Shown here: piece by piece, positions 25,528-40,700 of the stretch | Layout of the letters: every line of letters begins with the position of its first letter | How positions within the stretch are numbered: position 1 is the first letter of the stretch | NCBI GenBank assembly: GCA_964057225.1 | Contig: OZ059900.1 | Coordinates: 23,265,638 to 23,329,637, forward strand | Direction: 5' to 3' | From: Auanema rhodensis | Taxonomy: Eukaryota; Nematoda; Chromadorea; Rhabditida; Rhabditidae | DNA length: 64,000 nt | Translations under genes and position numbers: made by a program | The notes under the pieces: generated by a model | The model's input: the letters and a program-made list of their open reading frames with translations, nothing else | Databases searched by the model: none | Told to the model about the DNA's origin: nothing

Positions 25528-25653
25528 AAAACCAGTTTTTGGAATTTTCGCTGTAAACGAGGTTTTGACTTACGATTTCATGTGTTCAAAAAAACCAGTT
25601 TTTGGAATTTTCGCTGTAAACGAGGTTTTGACTTACGATTTCATGTGTTCAAA
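25528..25653 (-). repeat. 63-bp partial-monomer tandem duplication, copy 4
   Basis: 25528-25590 and 25591-25653, 1772 bp after copy 3 (five monomers plus 63 bp). Four units of the longer period are missing. It is followed by CCATTTTCAC, GATGGC and TACTGAAATG again within 747 bp of the preceding set. Confidence 0.93.
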
Positions 25654-27199
25654 CTCATGCAATGTCAATGAAACCTAGCTCAAAATTGTTTGTACAACGT
25701 CTAGTTCCATTTTCACGACAAAAAAACAGGGGTTAGAAAATTAAGGAAATTAGCATATTCTGATGGCACGCCCCTTATGGCTAATATTGATTAAATCGAT
25801 TTTTGTTCATATGAGTCGTCAAATGCAACGAATTTCAGCGTGTTACATACTGAAATGAAGCATTTTACATGCTGAACACTAGAAAAATACAAAAACACAG
25901 TATTTCTCATGAGAAATATTTTATTATGCTGGAAAACCAGTTTTTGGAAATTTCGCTGTAAACAAGGTTTTGACTTACGATTTCATGTGTTCAAACTCAT
26001 GCAATGTCAATGAAACCTAGCTCAAAATTGTTTGTACAACGTCTAGTTCCACTTTCACGACAAAAAAACAGGGGTTAGAAAATTAAGGAAACTAGCATAT
26101 TCTGAGGGCACGCCCCTTATGGCTAATATTGATTTAAACGATTTTTGTTCATATGAGTCGTCAAATGCAACGAATTTCAGCGTGTTACATACTAAAATGA
26201 AGCATTTTACATGCTGAACACTAGAAAAATACAAAAACACAGTATTTCTCATGAGAAATATTTTATTATGCTGGAAAACCAGTTTTTGGAATTTTCGCTG
26301 TAAACGAGGTTTTGACTTACGATTTCATGTGTTCAAACTCATGCAATGTCAATGAAACCTAGCTCAAAATTGTTTGTACAACGTCTAGTTCCACTTTCAC
26401 GACAAAAAAACAGGGGTTAGAAAATTAAGGAAATTAGCATATTCTGAGGGCACGCCCCTTATGGCTAATATTGATTAAATCGATTTTTGTTCATATGAGT
26501 AGTCAAATGCAACGAATTTCAGCGTGTTACATACTAAAATGAAGCATTTCACATGCTGAACACTAAAAAAATACAAAAACACAGTATTTCCCATGAGAAA
26601 TATTTTATTATGCTGGAAAACCAGTTTTTGGAAATTTCGCTGTAAACAAGGTTTGACTTACGATTTCATGTGTTCAAACTCATGCAATGTCAATGAAACC
26701 TAGCTCAAAATTGTTCGTACAACGTCTAGTTCCACTTTCACGACAAAAAAACAGGGGTTAGAAAATTTAGGAAATTAGCATATTCTGAGGGCACGCCCCT
26801 TATGGCTAATATTGATTAAATCGATTTTTGTTCATATGAGTCGTCAAATGCAACGAATTTCAGCGTGTTACATACTAAAATGAAGCATTTTACATGCTGA
26901 ACATTAGAAAAATACAAAAACACAGTTTTTCCCATGAGAAATATTTTATTATGCTGGAAAACCAGTTTTTGGAAATTTCGCTGTAAACAAGGTTTGACTT
27001 ACGATTTCATGTGTTCAAACTCATGCAATGTCAATGAAACCTAGCTCAAAATTGTTCGTACAACGTCTAGTTCCACTTTCACGACAAAAAAACAGGGGTT
27101 AGAAAATTTAGGAAATTAGCATATTCTGAGGGCACGCCCCTTATGGCTAATATTGATTAAATCGATTTTTGTTCATATGAGTCGTCAAATGCAACGAAT

Positions 27200-29560
27200 T
27201 TCAGCGTGTTACATACTGAAATGAAGTATTTTACATGCTGAACACTAGAAAAATACAAAAACACAGTATTTCCCATGAGAAATATTTTATTATGCTGGAA
27301 AACCAGTTTTTGGAAATTTCGCTGTAAACAAGGTTTTGACTTACGATTTCATGTGTTCAAACTCATGCAATGTCAATGAAACCTAGCTCAAAATTGTTTG
27401 TACAACGTCTAGTTCCACTTTCACGACAAAAAAACAGGGGTTAGAAAATTAAGGAAATTAGCATATTCTGAGGGCACGCCCCTTATGGCTAATATTGATT
27501 TAAACGATTTTTGTTCATATGAGTAGTCAAATGCAACGAATTTCAGCGTGTTACATACTAAAATGAAGCATTTCACATGCTGAACACTAGAAAAATACAA
27601 AAACACAGTATTTCAAATGAGAAATATTTTATTATGCTGGAAAACCAGTTTTTGGAAATTTCGCTGTAAACAAGGTTTGACTTACGATTTCATGTGTTCA
27701 AACTCATGCAATGTCAATGAAACCTAGCTCAAAATTGTTCGTACAACGTCTAGTTCCACTTTCACGACAAAAAAACAGGGGTTAGAAAATTTAGGAAATT
27801 AGCATATTCTGAGGGCACGCCCCTTCTGGCTAATATTGATTAAATCGATTTTTGTTCATATGAGTCGTCAAATGCAACGAATTTCAGCGTGTTACATACT
27901 AAAATGAAGCATTTTACATGCTGAACATTAGAAAAATACAAAAACACAGTTTTTCCCATGAGAAATATTTTATTATGCTGGAAAACCAGTTTTTGGAAAT
28001 TTCGCTGTAAACAAGGTTTGACTTACGATTTCATGTGTTCAAACTCATGCAATGTCAATGAAACCTAGCTCAAAATTGTTCGTACAACGTCTAGTTCCAC
28101 TTTCACGACAAAAAAACAGGGGTTAGAAAATTTAGGAAATTAGCATATTCTGAGGGCACGCCCCTTATGGCTAATATTGATTAAATCGATTTTTGTTCAT
28201 ATGAGTCGTCAAATGCAACGAATTTCAGCGTGTTACATACTAAAATGAAGCATTTTACATGCTGAACATTAGAAAAATACAAAAACACAGTTTTTCCCAT
28301 GAGAAATATTTTATTATGCTGGAAAACCAGTTTTTGGAAATTTCGCTGTAAACAAGGTTTGACTTACGATTTCATGTGTTCAAACTCATGCAATGTCAAT
28401 GAAACCTAGCTCAAAATTGTTCGTACAACGTCTAGTTCCACTTTCACGACAAAAAAACAGGGGTTAGAAAATTTAGGAAATTAGCATATTCTGAGGGCAC
28501 GCCCCTTATGGCTAATATTGATTAAATCGATTTTTGTTCATATGAGTCGTCAAATGCAACGAATTTCAGCGTGTTACATACTGAAATGAAGTATTTTACA
28601 TGCTGAACACTAGAAAAATACAAAAACACAGTATTTCCCATGAGAAATATTTTATTATGCTGGAAAACCAGTTTTTGGAAATTTCGCTGTAAACAAGGTT
28701 TTGACTTACGATTTCATGTGTTCAAACTCATGCAATGTCAATGAAACCTAGCTCAAAATTGTTTGTACAACGTCTAGTTCCACTTTCACGACAAAAAAAC
28801 AGGGGTTAGAAAATTAAGGAAATTAGCATATTCTGAGGGCACGCCCCTTATGGCTAATATTGATTTAAACGATTTTTGTTCATATGAGTAGTCAAATGCA
28901 ACGAATTTCAGCGTGTTACATACTAAAATGAAGCATTTCACATGCTGAACACTAGAAAAATACAAAAACACAGTATTTCAAATGAGAAATATTTTATTAT
29001 GCTGGAAAACCAGTTTTTGGAAATTTCGCTGTAAACAAGGTTTGACTTACGATTTCATGTGTTCAAACTCATGCAATGTCAATGAAACCTAGCTCAAAAT
29101 TGTTCGTACAACGTCTAGTTCCACTTTCACGACAAAAAAACAGGGGTTAGAAAATTTAGGAAATTAGCATATTCTGAGGGCACGCCCCTTCTGGCTAATA
29201 TTGATTAAATCGATTTTTGTTCATATGAGTCGTCAAATGCAACGAATTTCAGCGTGTTACATACTAAAATGAAGCATTTTACATGCTGAACATTAGAAAA
29301 ATACAAAAACACAGTTTTTCCCATGAGAAATATTTTATTATGCTGGAAAACCAGTTTTTGGAAATTTCGCTGTAAACAAGGTTTGACTTACGATTTCATG
29401 TGTTCAAACTCATGCAATGTCAATGAAACCTAGCTCAAAATTGTTCGTACAACGTCTAGTTCCACTTTCACGACAAAAAAACAGGGGTTAGAAAATTTAG
29501 GAAATTAGCATATTCTGAGGGCACGCCCCTTATGGCTAATATTGATTAAATCGATTTTTG
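27200..29560 (-). repeat. 4-unit (1365-bp) tandem duplication
   Basis: Marks recur 1365 bp apart: the TACTGAAATG unit (27218, 28582), the hybrid TTTAAA/GTAGTC unit (27421, 28786), TTTCAAATGAG (27612, 28977) and CCTTCTGGC (27831, 29196). Copies are nearly identical from about 27.2 to 28.2 kb against 28.55 to 29.55 kb. Confidence 0.85.
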
Positions 29561-32500
29561 TTCATATGAGTCGTCAAATGCAACGAATTTCAGCGTGTTA
29601 CATACTAAAATGAAGTATTTTACATGCTGAACACTAGAAAAATACAAAAACACAGTATTTCTCATGAGAAATATTTTATTATGCTGGAAAACCAGTTTTT
29701 GGACATTTCGCTGTAAACAAGGTTTTGACTTACGATTTCATGTGTTCAAACTCATGCAATGTCAATGAAACCTAGCTCAAAATTGTTCCTACAACGTCTA
29801 GTTCCACTTTCACGACAAAAAACAGGGGTTAGAAAATTAAGGAAATTAGCATATTCTGAGGGCACGCCCCTTATGGCTAATATTGATTAAATCGATTTTT
29901 GTTCATATGAGTCGTCAAATGCAACGAATTTCAGCGTGTTACATACTAAAATGAAGCATTTTACATGCTGAACATTAGAAAAATACAAAAACACAGTTTT
30001 TCCCATGAGAAATATTTTATTATGCTGGAAAAACAGTTTTTGGAAATTTCGCTGTAAACAAGGTTTTGACTTACGATTTCATGTGTTCAAACTCATGCAA
30101 TGTCAATGAAACCTAGCTCAAAATTGTTCGTACAACGTCTAGTTCCACTTTCACGACAAAAAAACAGGGGTTAGAAAATTAAGGAAATTAGCATATTCTG
30201 AGGGCACGCCCCTTATGGCTAATATTGATTTAAACGATTTTTGTTCATATGAGTAGTCAAATGCAACGAATTTCAGCGTGTTACATACTAAAATGAAGCA
30301 TTTCACATGCTGAACACTAGAAAAATACAAAAACACAGTATTTCCCATGAGAAATATTTTATTATGCTGGAAAACCAGTTTTTGGAAATTTCGCTGTAAA
30401 CAAGGTTTGACTTACGATTTCATGTGTTCAAACTCATGCAATGTCAATGAAACCTAGCTCAAAATTGTTCGTACAACGTCTAGTTCCACTTTCACGACAA
30501 AAAAACAGGGGTTAGAAAATTTAGGAAATTAGCATATTCTGAGGGCACGCCCCTTATGGCTAATATTGATTAAATCGATTTTTGTTCATATGAGTCGTCA
30601 AATGCAACGAATTTCAGCGTGTTACATACTAAAATGAAGCATTTTACATGCTGAACATTAGAAAAATACAAAAACACAGTTTTTCCCATGAGAAATATTT
30701 TATTATGCTGGAAAACCAGTTTTTGGAAATTTCGCTGTAAACAAGGTTTTCACTTACGATTTCATGTGTTCAAACTCATGCAATGTCAATGAAACCTAGC
30801 TCAAAATTGTTTGTACAACGTCTAGTTCCACTTTCACGACAAAAAAACAGGGGTTAGAAAATTAAGGAAATTAGCATATTCTGAGGGCACGCCCCTTATG
30901 GCTAATATTGATTTAAACGATTTTTGTTCATATGAGTCGTCAAATGCAACGAATTTCAGCGTGTTACATACTAAAATGAAGCATTTTACATGCTGAACAC
31001 TAGAAAAATACAAAAACACAGTATTTCTCATGAGAAATATTTTATTATGCTGGAAAACCAGTTTTTGGAATTTTCGCTGTAAACGAGGTTTTGACTTACG
31101 ATTTCATGTGTTCAAACTCATGCAATGTCAATGAAACCTAGCTCAAAATTGTTTGTACAACGTCTAGTTCCACTTTCACGACAAAAAAACAGGGGTTAGA
31201 AAATTAAGGAAATTAGCATATTCTGAGGGCACGCCCCTTATGGCTAATATTGATTAAATCGATTTTTGTTCATATGAGTAGTCAAATGCAACGAATTTCA
31301 GCGTGTTACATACTAAAATGAAGCATTTCACATGCTGAACACTAAAAAAATACAAAAACACAGTATTTCCCATGAGAAATATTTTATTATGCTGGAAAAC
31401 CAGTTTTTGGAAATTTCGCTGTAAACAAGGTTTGACTTACGATTTCATGTGTTCAAACTCATGCAATGTCAATGAAACCTAGCTCAAAATTGTTCGTACA
31501 ACGTCTAGTTCCACTTTCACGACAAAAAAACAGGGGTTAGAAAATTTAGGAAATTAGCATATTCTGAGGGCACGCCCCTTATGGCTAATATTGATTAAAT
31601 CGATTTTTGTTCATATGAGTCGTCAAATGCAACGAATTTCAGCGTGTTACATACTGAAATGAAGTATTTTACATGCTGAACACTAGAAAAATACAAAAAC
31701 ACAGTATTTCCCATGAGAAATATTTTATTATGCTGGAAAACCAGTTTTTGGAAATTTCGCTGTAAACAAGGTTTTGACTTACGATTTCATGTGTTCAAAC
31801 TCATGCAATGTCAATGAAACCTAGCTCAAAATTGTTTGTACAACGTCTAGTTCCACTTTCACGACAAAAAAACAGGGGTTAGAAAATTAAGGAAATTAGC
31901 ATATTCTGAGGGCACGCCCCTTATGGCTAATATTGATTTAAACGATTTTTGTTCATATGAGTAGTCAAATGCAACGAATTTCAGCGTGTTACATACTAAA
32001 ATGAAGCATTTCACATGCTGAACACTAGAAAAATACAAAAACACAGTATTTCAAATGAGAAATATTTTATTATGCTGGAAAACCAGTTTTTGGAAATTTC
32101 GCTGTAAACAAGGTTTGACTTACGATTTCATGTGTTCAAACTCATGCAATGTCAATGAAACCTAGCTCAAAATTGTTCGTACAACGTCTAGTTCCACTTT
32201 CACGACAAAAAAACAGGGGTTAGAAAATTTAGGAAATTAGCATATTCTGAGGGCACGCCCCTTCTGGCTAATATTGATTAAATCGATTTTTGTTCATATG
32301 AGTCGTCAAATGCAACGAATTTCAGCGTGTTACATACTAAAATGAAGCATTTTACATGCTGAACATTAGAAAAATACAAAAACACAGTTTTTCCCATGAG
32401 AAATATTTTATTATGCTGGAAAACCAGTTTTTGGAAATTTCGCTGTAAACAAGGTTTGACTTACGATTTCATGTGTTCAAACTCATGCAATGTCAATGAA

Positions 32501-34720
32501 ACCTAGCTCAAAATTGTTCGTACAACGTCTAGTTCCACTTTCACGACAAAAAAACAGGGGTTAGAAAATTTAGGAAATTAGCATATTCTGAGGGCACGCC
32601 CCTTATGGCTAATATTGATTAAATCGATTTTTGTTCATATGAGTCGTCAAATGCAACGAATTTCAGCGTGTTACATACTAAAATGAAGTATTTTACATGC
32701 TGAACACTAGAAAAATACAAAAACACAGTATTTCTCATGAGAAATATTTTATTATGCTGGAAAACCAGTTTTTGGACATTTCGCTGTAAACAAGGTTTTG
32801 ACTTACGATTTCATGTGTTCAAACTCATGCAATGTCAATGAAACCTAGCTCAAAATTGTTCCTACAACGTCTAGTTCCACTTTCACGACAAAAAACAGGG
32901 GTTAGAAAATTAAGGAAATTAGCATATTCTGAGGGCACGCCCCTTATGGCTAATATTGATTAAATCGATTTTTGTTCATATGAGTCGTCAAATGCAACGA
33001 ATTTCAGCGTGTTACATACTAAAATGAAGCATTTTACATGCTGAACATTAGAAAAATACAAAAACACAGTTTTTCCCATGAGAAATATTTTATTATGCTG
33101 GAAAACCAGTTTTTGGAAATTTCGCTGTAAACAAGGTTTTGACTTACGATTTCATGTGTTCAAACTCATGCAATGTCAATGAAACCTAGCTCAAAATTGT
33201 TCGTACAACGTCTAGTTCCACTTTCACGACAAAAAAACAGGGGTTAGAAAATTAAGGAAATTAGCATATTCTGAGGGCACGCCCCTTATGGCTAATATTG
33301 ATTTAAACGATTTTTGTTCATATGAGTAGTCAAATGCAACGAATTTCAGCGTGTTACATACTAAAATGAAGCATTTCACATGCTGAACACTAGAAAAATA
33401 CAAAAACACAGTATTTCCCATGAGAAATATTTTATTATGCTGGAAAACCAGTTTTTGGAAATTTCGCTGTAAACAAGGTTTGACTTACGATTTCATGTGT
33501 TCAAACTCATGCAATGTCAATGAAACCTAGCTCAAAATTGTTCGTACAACGTCTAGTTCCACTTTCACGACAAAAAAACAGGGGTTAGAAAATTTAGGAA
33601 ATTAGCATATTCTGAGGGCACGCCCCTTATGGCTAATATTGATTAAATCGATTTTTGTTCATATGAGTCGTCAAATGCAACGAATTTCAGCGTGTTACAT
33701 ACTAAAATGAAGCATTTTACATGCTGAACATTAGAAAAATACAAAAACACAGTTTTTCCCATGAGAAATATTTTATTATGCTGGAAAACCAGTTTTTGGA
33801 AATTTCGCTGTAAACAAGGTTTTCACTTACGATTTCATGTGTTCAAACTCATGCAATGTCAATGAAACCTAGCTCAAAATTGTTTGTACAACGTCTAGTT
33901 CCACTTTCACGACAAAAAAACAGGGGTTAGAAAATTAAGGAAATTAGCATATTCTGAGGGCACGCCCCTTATGGCTAATATTGATTTAAACGATTTTTGT
34001 TCATATGAGTCGTCAAATGCAACGAATTTCAGCGTGTTACATACTAAAATGAAGCATTTTACATGCTGAACACTAGAAAAATACAAAAACACAGTATTTC
34101 TCATGAGAAATATTTTATTATGCTGGAAAACCAGTTTTTGGAATTTTCGCTGTAAACGAGGTTTTGACTTACGATTTCATGTGTTCAAACTCATGCAATG
34201 TCAATGAAACCTAGCTCAAAATTGTTTGTACAACGTCTAGTTCCACTTTCACGACAAAAAAACAGGGGTTAGAAAATTAAGGAAATTAGCATATTCTGAG
34301 GGCACGCCCCTTATGGCTAATATTGATTAAATCGATTTTTGTTCATATGAGTAGTCAAATGCAACGAATTTCAGCGTGTTACATACTAAAATGAAGCATT
34401 TCACATGCTGAACACTAAAAAAATACAAAAACACAGTATTTCCCATGAGAAATATTTTATTATGCTGGAAAACCAGTTTTTGGAAATTTCGCTGTAAACA
34501 AGGTTTGACTTACGATTTCATGTGTTCAAACTCATGCAATGTCAATGAAACCTAGCTCAAAATTGTTCGTACAACGTCTAGTTCCACTTTCACGACAAAA
34601 AAACAGGGGTTAGAAAATTTAGGAAATTAGCATATTCTGAGGGCACGCCCCTTATGGCTAATATTGATTAAATCGATTTTTGTTCATATGAGTCGTCAAA
34701 TGCAACGAATTTCAGCGTGT
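28582..34720 (-). repeat. 9-unit (3073-bp) tandem duplication
   Basis: Two almost complete copies, 28.58-31.65 kb and 31.65-34.72 kb. Matching marks include TTTCAAATGAG (28977, 32050), CCTTCTGGC (29196, about 32269), GGACATTTCG (29702, 32775), CCTACAACG (29788, 32861), GGTTTTCAC (30748, 33821) and CACTAAAAAAAT (about 31341 and 34414). Private differences are few, for example GGAAAAACAG at about 30030 only. The similarity suggests a recent event. Confidence 0.85.
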
Positions 34721-37700
34721 TACATACTAAAATGAAGCATTTTACATGCTGAACATTAGAAAAATACAAAAACACAGTTTTTCCCATGAGAAATATTTTA
34801 TTATGCTGGAAAACCAGTTTTTGGAAATTTCGCTGTAAACAAGGTTTGACTTACGATTTCATGTGTTCAAACTCATGCAATGTCAATGAAACCTAGCTCA
34901 AAATTGTTCGTACAACGTCTAGTTCCACTTTCACGACAACAAAACAGGGGTTAGAAAATTTAGGAAATTAGCATATTCTGAGGGCACGCCCCTTATGGCT
35001 AATATTGATTAAATCGATTTTTGTTCATATGAGTCGTCAAATGCAACGAATTTCAGCGTGTTACATACTGAAATGAAGTATTTTACATGCTGAACACTAG
35101 AAAAATACAAAAACACAGTATTTCCCATGAGAAATATTTTATTATGCTGGAAAACCAGTTTTTGGAAATTTCGCTGTAAACAAGGTTTTGACTTACGATT
35201 TCATGTGTTCAAACTCATGCAATGTCAATGAAACCTAGCTCAAAATTGTTTGTACAACGTCTAGTTCCACTTTCACGACAAAAAAACAGGGGTTAGAAAA
35301 TTAAGGAAATTAGCATATTCTGAGGGCACGCCCCTTATGGCTAATATTGATTTAAACGATTTTTGTTCATATGAGTAGTCAAATGCAACGAATTTCAGCG
35401 TGTTACATACTAAAATGAAGCATTTCACATGCTGAACACTAGAAAAATACAAAAACACAGTATTTCCCATGAGAAATATTTTATTATGCTGGAAAACCAG
35501 TTTTTGGAAATTTCGCTGTAAACAAGGTTTGACTTACGATTTCATGTGTTCAAACTCATGCAATGTCAATGAAACCTAGCTCAAAATTGTTCGTACAACG
35601 TCTAGTTCCACTTTCACGACAAAAAAACAGGGGTTAGAAAATTTAGGAAATTAGCATATTCTGAGGGCACGCCCCTTATGGCTAATATTGATTAAATCGA
35701 TTTTTGTTCATATGAGTCGTCAAATGCAACGAATTTCAGCGTGTTACATACTAAAATGAAGCATTTTACATGCTGAACATTAGAAAAATACAAAAACACA
35801 GTTTTTCCCATGAGAAATATTTTATTATGCTGGAAAACCAGTTTTTGGAAATTTCGCTGTAAACAAGGTTTGACTTACGATTTCATGTGTTCAAACTCAT
35901 GCAATGTCAATGAAACCTAGCTCAAAATTGTTCGTACAACGTCTAGTTCCACTTTCACGACAAAAAAACAGGGGTTAGAAAATTTAGGAAATTAGCATAT
36001 TCTGAGGGCACGCCCCTTATGGCTAATATTGATTAAATCGATTTTTGTTCATATGAGTCGTCAAATGCAACGAATTTCAGCGTGTTACATACTAAAATGA
36101 AGTATTTTACATGCTGAACACTAGAAAAATACAAAAACACAGTATTTCCCATGAGAAATATTTTATTATGCTGGAAAACCAGTTTTTGGACATTTCGCTG
36201 TAAACAAGGTTTTGACTTACGATTTCATGTGTTCAAACTCATGCAATGTCAATGAAACCTAGCTCAAAATTGTTCCTACAACGTCTAGTTCCACTTTCAC
36301 GACAAAAAACAGGGGTTAGAAAATTAAGGAAATTAGCATATTCTGAGGGCACGCCCCTTATGGCTAATATTGATTAAATCGATTTTTGTTCATATGAGTC
36401 GTCAAATGCAACGAATTTCAGCGTGTTACATACTAAAATGAAGCATTTTACATGCTGAACATTAGAAAAATACAAAAACACAGTTTTTCCCATGAGAAAT
36501 ATTTTATTATGCTGGAAAACCAGTTTTTGGAAATTTCGCTGTAAACAAGGTTTTGACTTACGATTTCATGTGTTCAAACTCATGCAATGTCAATGAAACC
36601 TAGCTCAAAATTGTTCGTACAACGTCTAGTTCCACTTTCACGACAAAAAAACAGGGGTTAGAAAATTAAGGAAATTAGCATATTCTGAGGGCACGCCCCT
36701 TATGGCTAATATTGATTTAAACGATTTTTGTTCATATGAGTAGTCAAATGCAACGAATTTCAGCGTGTTACATACTAAAATGAAGCATTTCACATGCTGA
36801 ACACTAGAAAAATACAAAAACACAGTATTTCCCATGAGAAATATTTTATTATGCTGGAAAACCAGTTTTTGGAAATTTCGCTGTAAACAAGGTTTGACTT
36901 ACGATTTCATGTGTTCAAACTCATGCAATGTCAATGAAACCTAGCTCAAAATTGTTCGTACAACGTCTAGTTCCACTTTCACGACAAAAAAACAGGGGTT
37001 AGAAAATTTAGGAAATTAGCATATTCTGAGGGCACGCCCCTTATGGCTAATATTGATTAAATCGATTTTTGTTCATATGAGTCGTCAAATGCAACGAATT
37101 TCAGCGTGTTACATACTAAAATGAAGCATTTTACATGCTGAACATTAGAAAAATACAAAAACACAGTTTTTCCCATGAGAAATATTTTATTATGCTGGAA
37201 AACCAGTTTTTGGAAATTTCGCTGTAAACAAGGTTTTGACTTACGATTTCATGTGTTCAAACTCATGCAATGTCAATGAAACCCAGCTCAAAATTGTTCG
37301 TACAACGTCTAGTTCCACTTTCACGACAAAAAAACAGGGGTTAGAAAATTAAGGAAATTAGCATATTCTGAGGGCACGCCCCTTATGGCTAATATTGATT
37401 AAATCGATTTTTGTTCATATGAGTCGTCAAATGCAACGAATTTCAGCGTGTTACATACTAAAATGAAGCATTTTACATGCTGAACACTAGAAAAATACAA
37501 AAACACAGTATTTCCCATGAGAAATATTTTATTATGCTGGAAAACCAGTTTTTGGAAATTTCGCTGTAAACAAGGTTTTGACTTACGATTTCATGTGTTC
37601 AAACTCATGCAATGTCAATGAAACCCAGCTCAAAATTGTTCGTACAACGTCTAGTTCCACTTTCACGACAAAAAAACAGGGGTTAGAAAATTAAGGAAAT

Positions 37701-40700
37701 TAGCATATTCTGAGGGCAAGCCCCTTATGGCTAATATTGATTAAATCGATTTTTGTTCATATGAGTCGTCAAATGCAACGAATTTCAGCGTGTTACATAC
37801 TAAAATGAAGCATTTTACATGCTGAACACTAGAAAAATACAAAAACACAGTATTTCCCATGAGAAATATTTTATTATGCTGGAAAACCAGTTTTTGGAAA
37901 TTTCGCTGTAAACAAGGTTTGACTTACGATTTCATGTGTTCAAACTCATGCAATGTCAATGAAACCTAGCTCAAAATTGTTCGTACAACGTCTAGTTCCA
38001 CTTTCACGACAAAAAAACAGGGGTTAGAAAATTTAGGAAATTAGCATATTCTGAGGGCACGCCCCTTATGGCTAATATTGATTAAATCGATTTTTGTTCA
38101 TATGAGTCGTCAAATGCAACGAATTTCAGCGTGTTACATACTAAAATGAAGTATTTTACATGCTGAACACTAGAAAAATACAAAAACACAGTATTTCCCA
38201 TGAGAAATATTTTATTATGCTGGAAAACCAGTTTTTGGACATTTCGCTGTAAACAAGGTTTTGACTTACGATTTCATGTGTTCAAACTCATGCAATGTCA
38301 ATGAAACCTAGCTCAAAATTGTTCCTACAACGTCTAGTTCCACTTTCACGACAAAAAACAGGGGTTAGAAAATTAAGGAAATTAGCATATTCTGAGGGCA
38401 CGCCCCTTATGGCTAATATTGATTAAATCGATTTTTGTTCATATGAGTCGTCAAATGCAACGAATTTCAGCGTGTTACATACTAAAATGAAGCATTTTAC
38501 ATGCTGAACATTAGAAAAATACAAAAACACAGTTTTTCCCATGAGAAATATTTTATTATGCTGGAAAACCAGTTTTTGGAAATTTCGCTGTAAACAAGGT
38601 TTTGACTTACGATTTCATGTGTTCAAACTCATGCAATGTCAATGAAACCTAGCTCAAAATTGTTCCTACAACGTCTAGTTCCACTTTCACGACAAAAAAC
38701 AGGGGTTAGAAAATTAAGGAAATTAGCATATTCTGAGGGCACGCCCCTTATGGCTAATATTGATTAAATCGATTTTTGTTCATATGAGTCGTCAAATGCA
38801 ACGAATTTCAGCGTGTTACATACTAAAATGAAGCATTTTACATGCTGAACATTAGAAAAATACAAAAACACAGTTTTTCCCATGAGAAATATTTTATTAT
38901 GCTGGAAAACCAGTTTTTGGAAATTTCGCTGTAAACAAGGTTTTCACTTACGATTTCATGTGTTCAAACTCATGCAATGTCAATGAAACCTAGCTCAAAA
39001 TTGTTTGTACAACGTCTAGTTCCACTTTCACGACAAAAAAACAGGGGTTAGAAAATTAAGGAAATTAGCATATTCTGAGGGCACGCCCCTTATGGCTAAT
39101 ATTGATTTAAACGATTTTTGTTCATATGAGTCGTCAAATGCAACGAATTTCAGCGTGTTACATACTAAAATGAAGCATTTTACATGCTGAACACTAGAAA
39201 AATACAAAAACACAGTATTTCTCATGAGAAATATTTTATTATGCTGGAAAACCAGTTTTTGGAATTTTCGCTGTAAACGAGGTTTTGACTTACGATTTCA
39301 TGTGTTCAAACTCATGCAATGTCAATGAAACCTAGCTCAAAATTGTTTGTACAACGTCTAGTTCCACTTTCACGACAAAAAAACAGGGGTTAGAAAATTA
39401 AGGAAATTAGCATATTCTGAGGGCACGCCCCTTATGGCTAATATTGATTAAATCGATTTTTGTTCATATGAGTAGTCAAATGCAACGAATTTCAGCGTGT
39501 TACATACTAAAATGAAGCATTTCACATGCTGAACACTAAAAAAATACAAAAACACAGTATTTCCCATGAGAAATATTTTATTATGCTGGAAAACCAGTTT
39601 TTGGAAATTTCGCTGTAAACAAGGTTTGACTTACGATTTCATGTGTTCAAACTCATGCAATGTCAATGAAACCTAGCTCAAAATTGTTCGTACAACGTCT
39701 AGTTCCACTTTCACGACAAAAAAACAGGGGTTAGAAAATTTAGGAAATTAGCATATTCTGAGGGCACGCCCCTTATGGCTAATATTGATTAAATCGATTT
39801 TTGTTCATATGAGTCGTCAAATGCAACGAATTTCAGCGTGTTACATACTAAAATGAAGCATTTTACATGCTGAACATTAGAAAAATACAAAAACACAGTT
39901 TTTCCCATGAGAAATATTTTATTATGCTGGAAAACCAGTTTTTGGAAATTTCGCTGTAAACAAGGTTTGACTTACGATTTCATGTGTTCAAACTCATGCA
40001 ATGTCAATGAAACCTAGCTCAAAATTGTTCGTACAACGTCTAGTTCCACTTTCACGACAAAAAAACAGGGGTTAGAAAATTTAGGAAATTAGCATATTCT
40101 GAGGGCACGCCCCTTATGGCTAATATTGATTAAATCGATTTTTGTTCATATGAGTCGTCAAATGCAACGAATTTCAGCGTGTTACATACTGAAATGAAGT
40201 ATTTTACATGCTGAACACTAGAAAAATACAAAAACACAGTATTTCCCATGAGAAATATTTTATTATGCTGGAAAACCAGTTTTTGGAAATTTCGCTGTAA
40301 ACAAGGTTTTGACTTACGATTTCATGTGTTCAAACTCATGCAATGTCAATGAAACCTAGCTCAAAATTGTTTGTACAACGTCTAGTTCCACTTTCACGAC
40401 AAAAAAACAGGGGTTAGAAAATTAAGGAAATTAGCATATTCTGAGGGCACGCCCCTTATGGCTAATATTGATTTAAACGATTTTTGTTCATATGAGTAGT
40501 CAAATGCAACGAATTTCAGCGTGTTACATACTAAAATGAAGCATTTCACATGCTGAACACTAGAAAAATACAAAAACACAGTATTTCCCATGAGAAATAT
40601 TTTATTATGCTGGAAAACCAGTTTTTGGAAATTTCGCTGTAAACAAGGTTTGACTTACGATTTCATGTGTTCAAACTCATGCAATGTCAATGAAACCTAG

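Larger units (their letters stand above)
16270..25653 (-). repeat. 9-unit (3137-bp) higher-order repeat region
   Basis: The ordered module CCTACAACG with A6, ATGCGGAAC, GATGGC, TACTGAAATG, GTTTAGTT and the 63-bp duplication occurs four times. TACTGAAATG lies at 17057, 20194, 23331 and 25103 (spacings 3137, 3137, 1772). Finer matches between periods 2 and 3 include GGGGTTTGAAAA (19392, 22529), CTAAAAAGAAG (19514, 22651) and CCATTTTCAC (20053, 23190). Periods differ at their other end, so the region has been edited by later exchanges. Confidence 0.82.
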
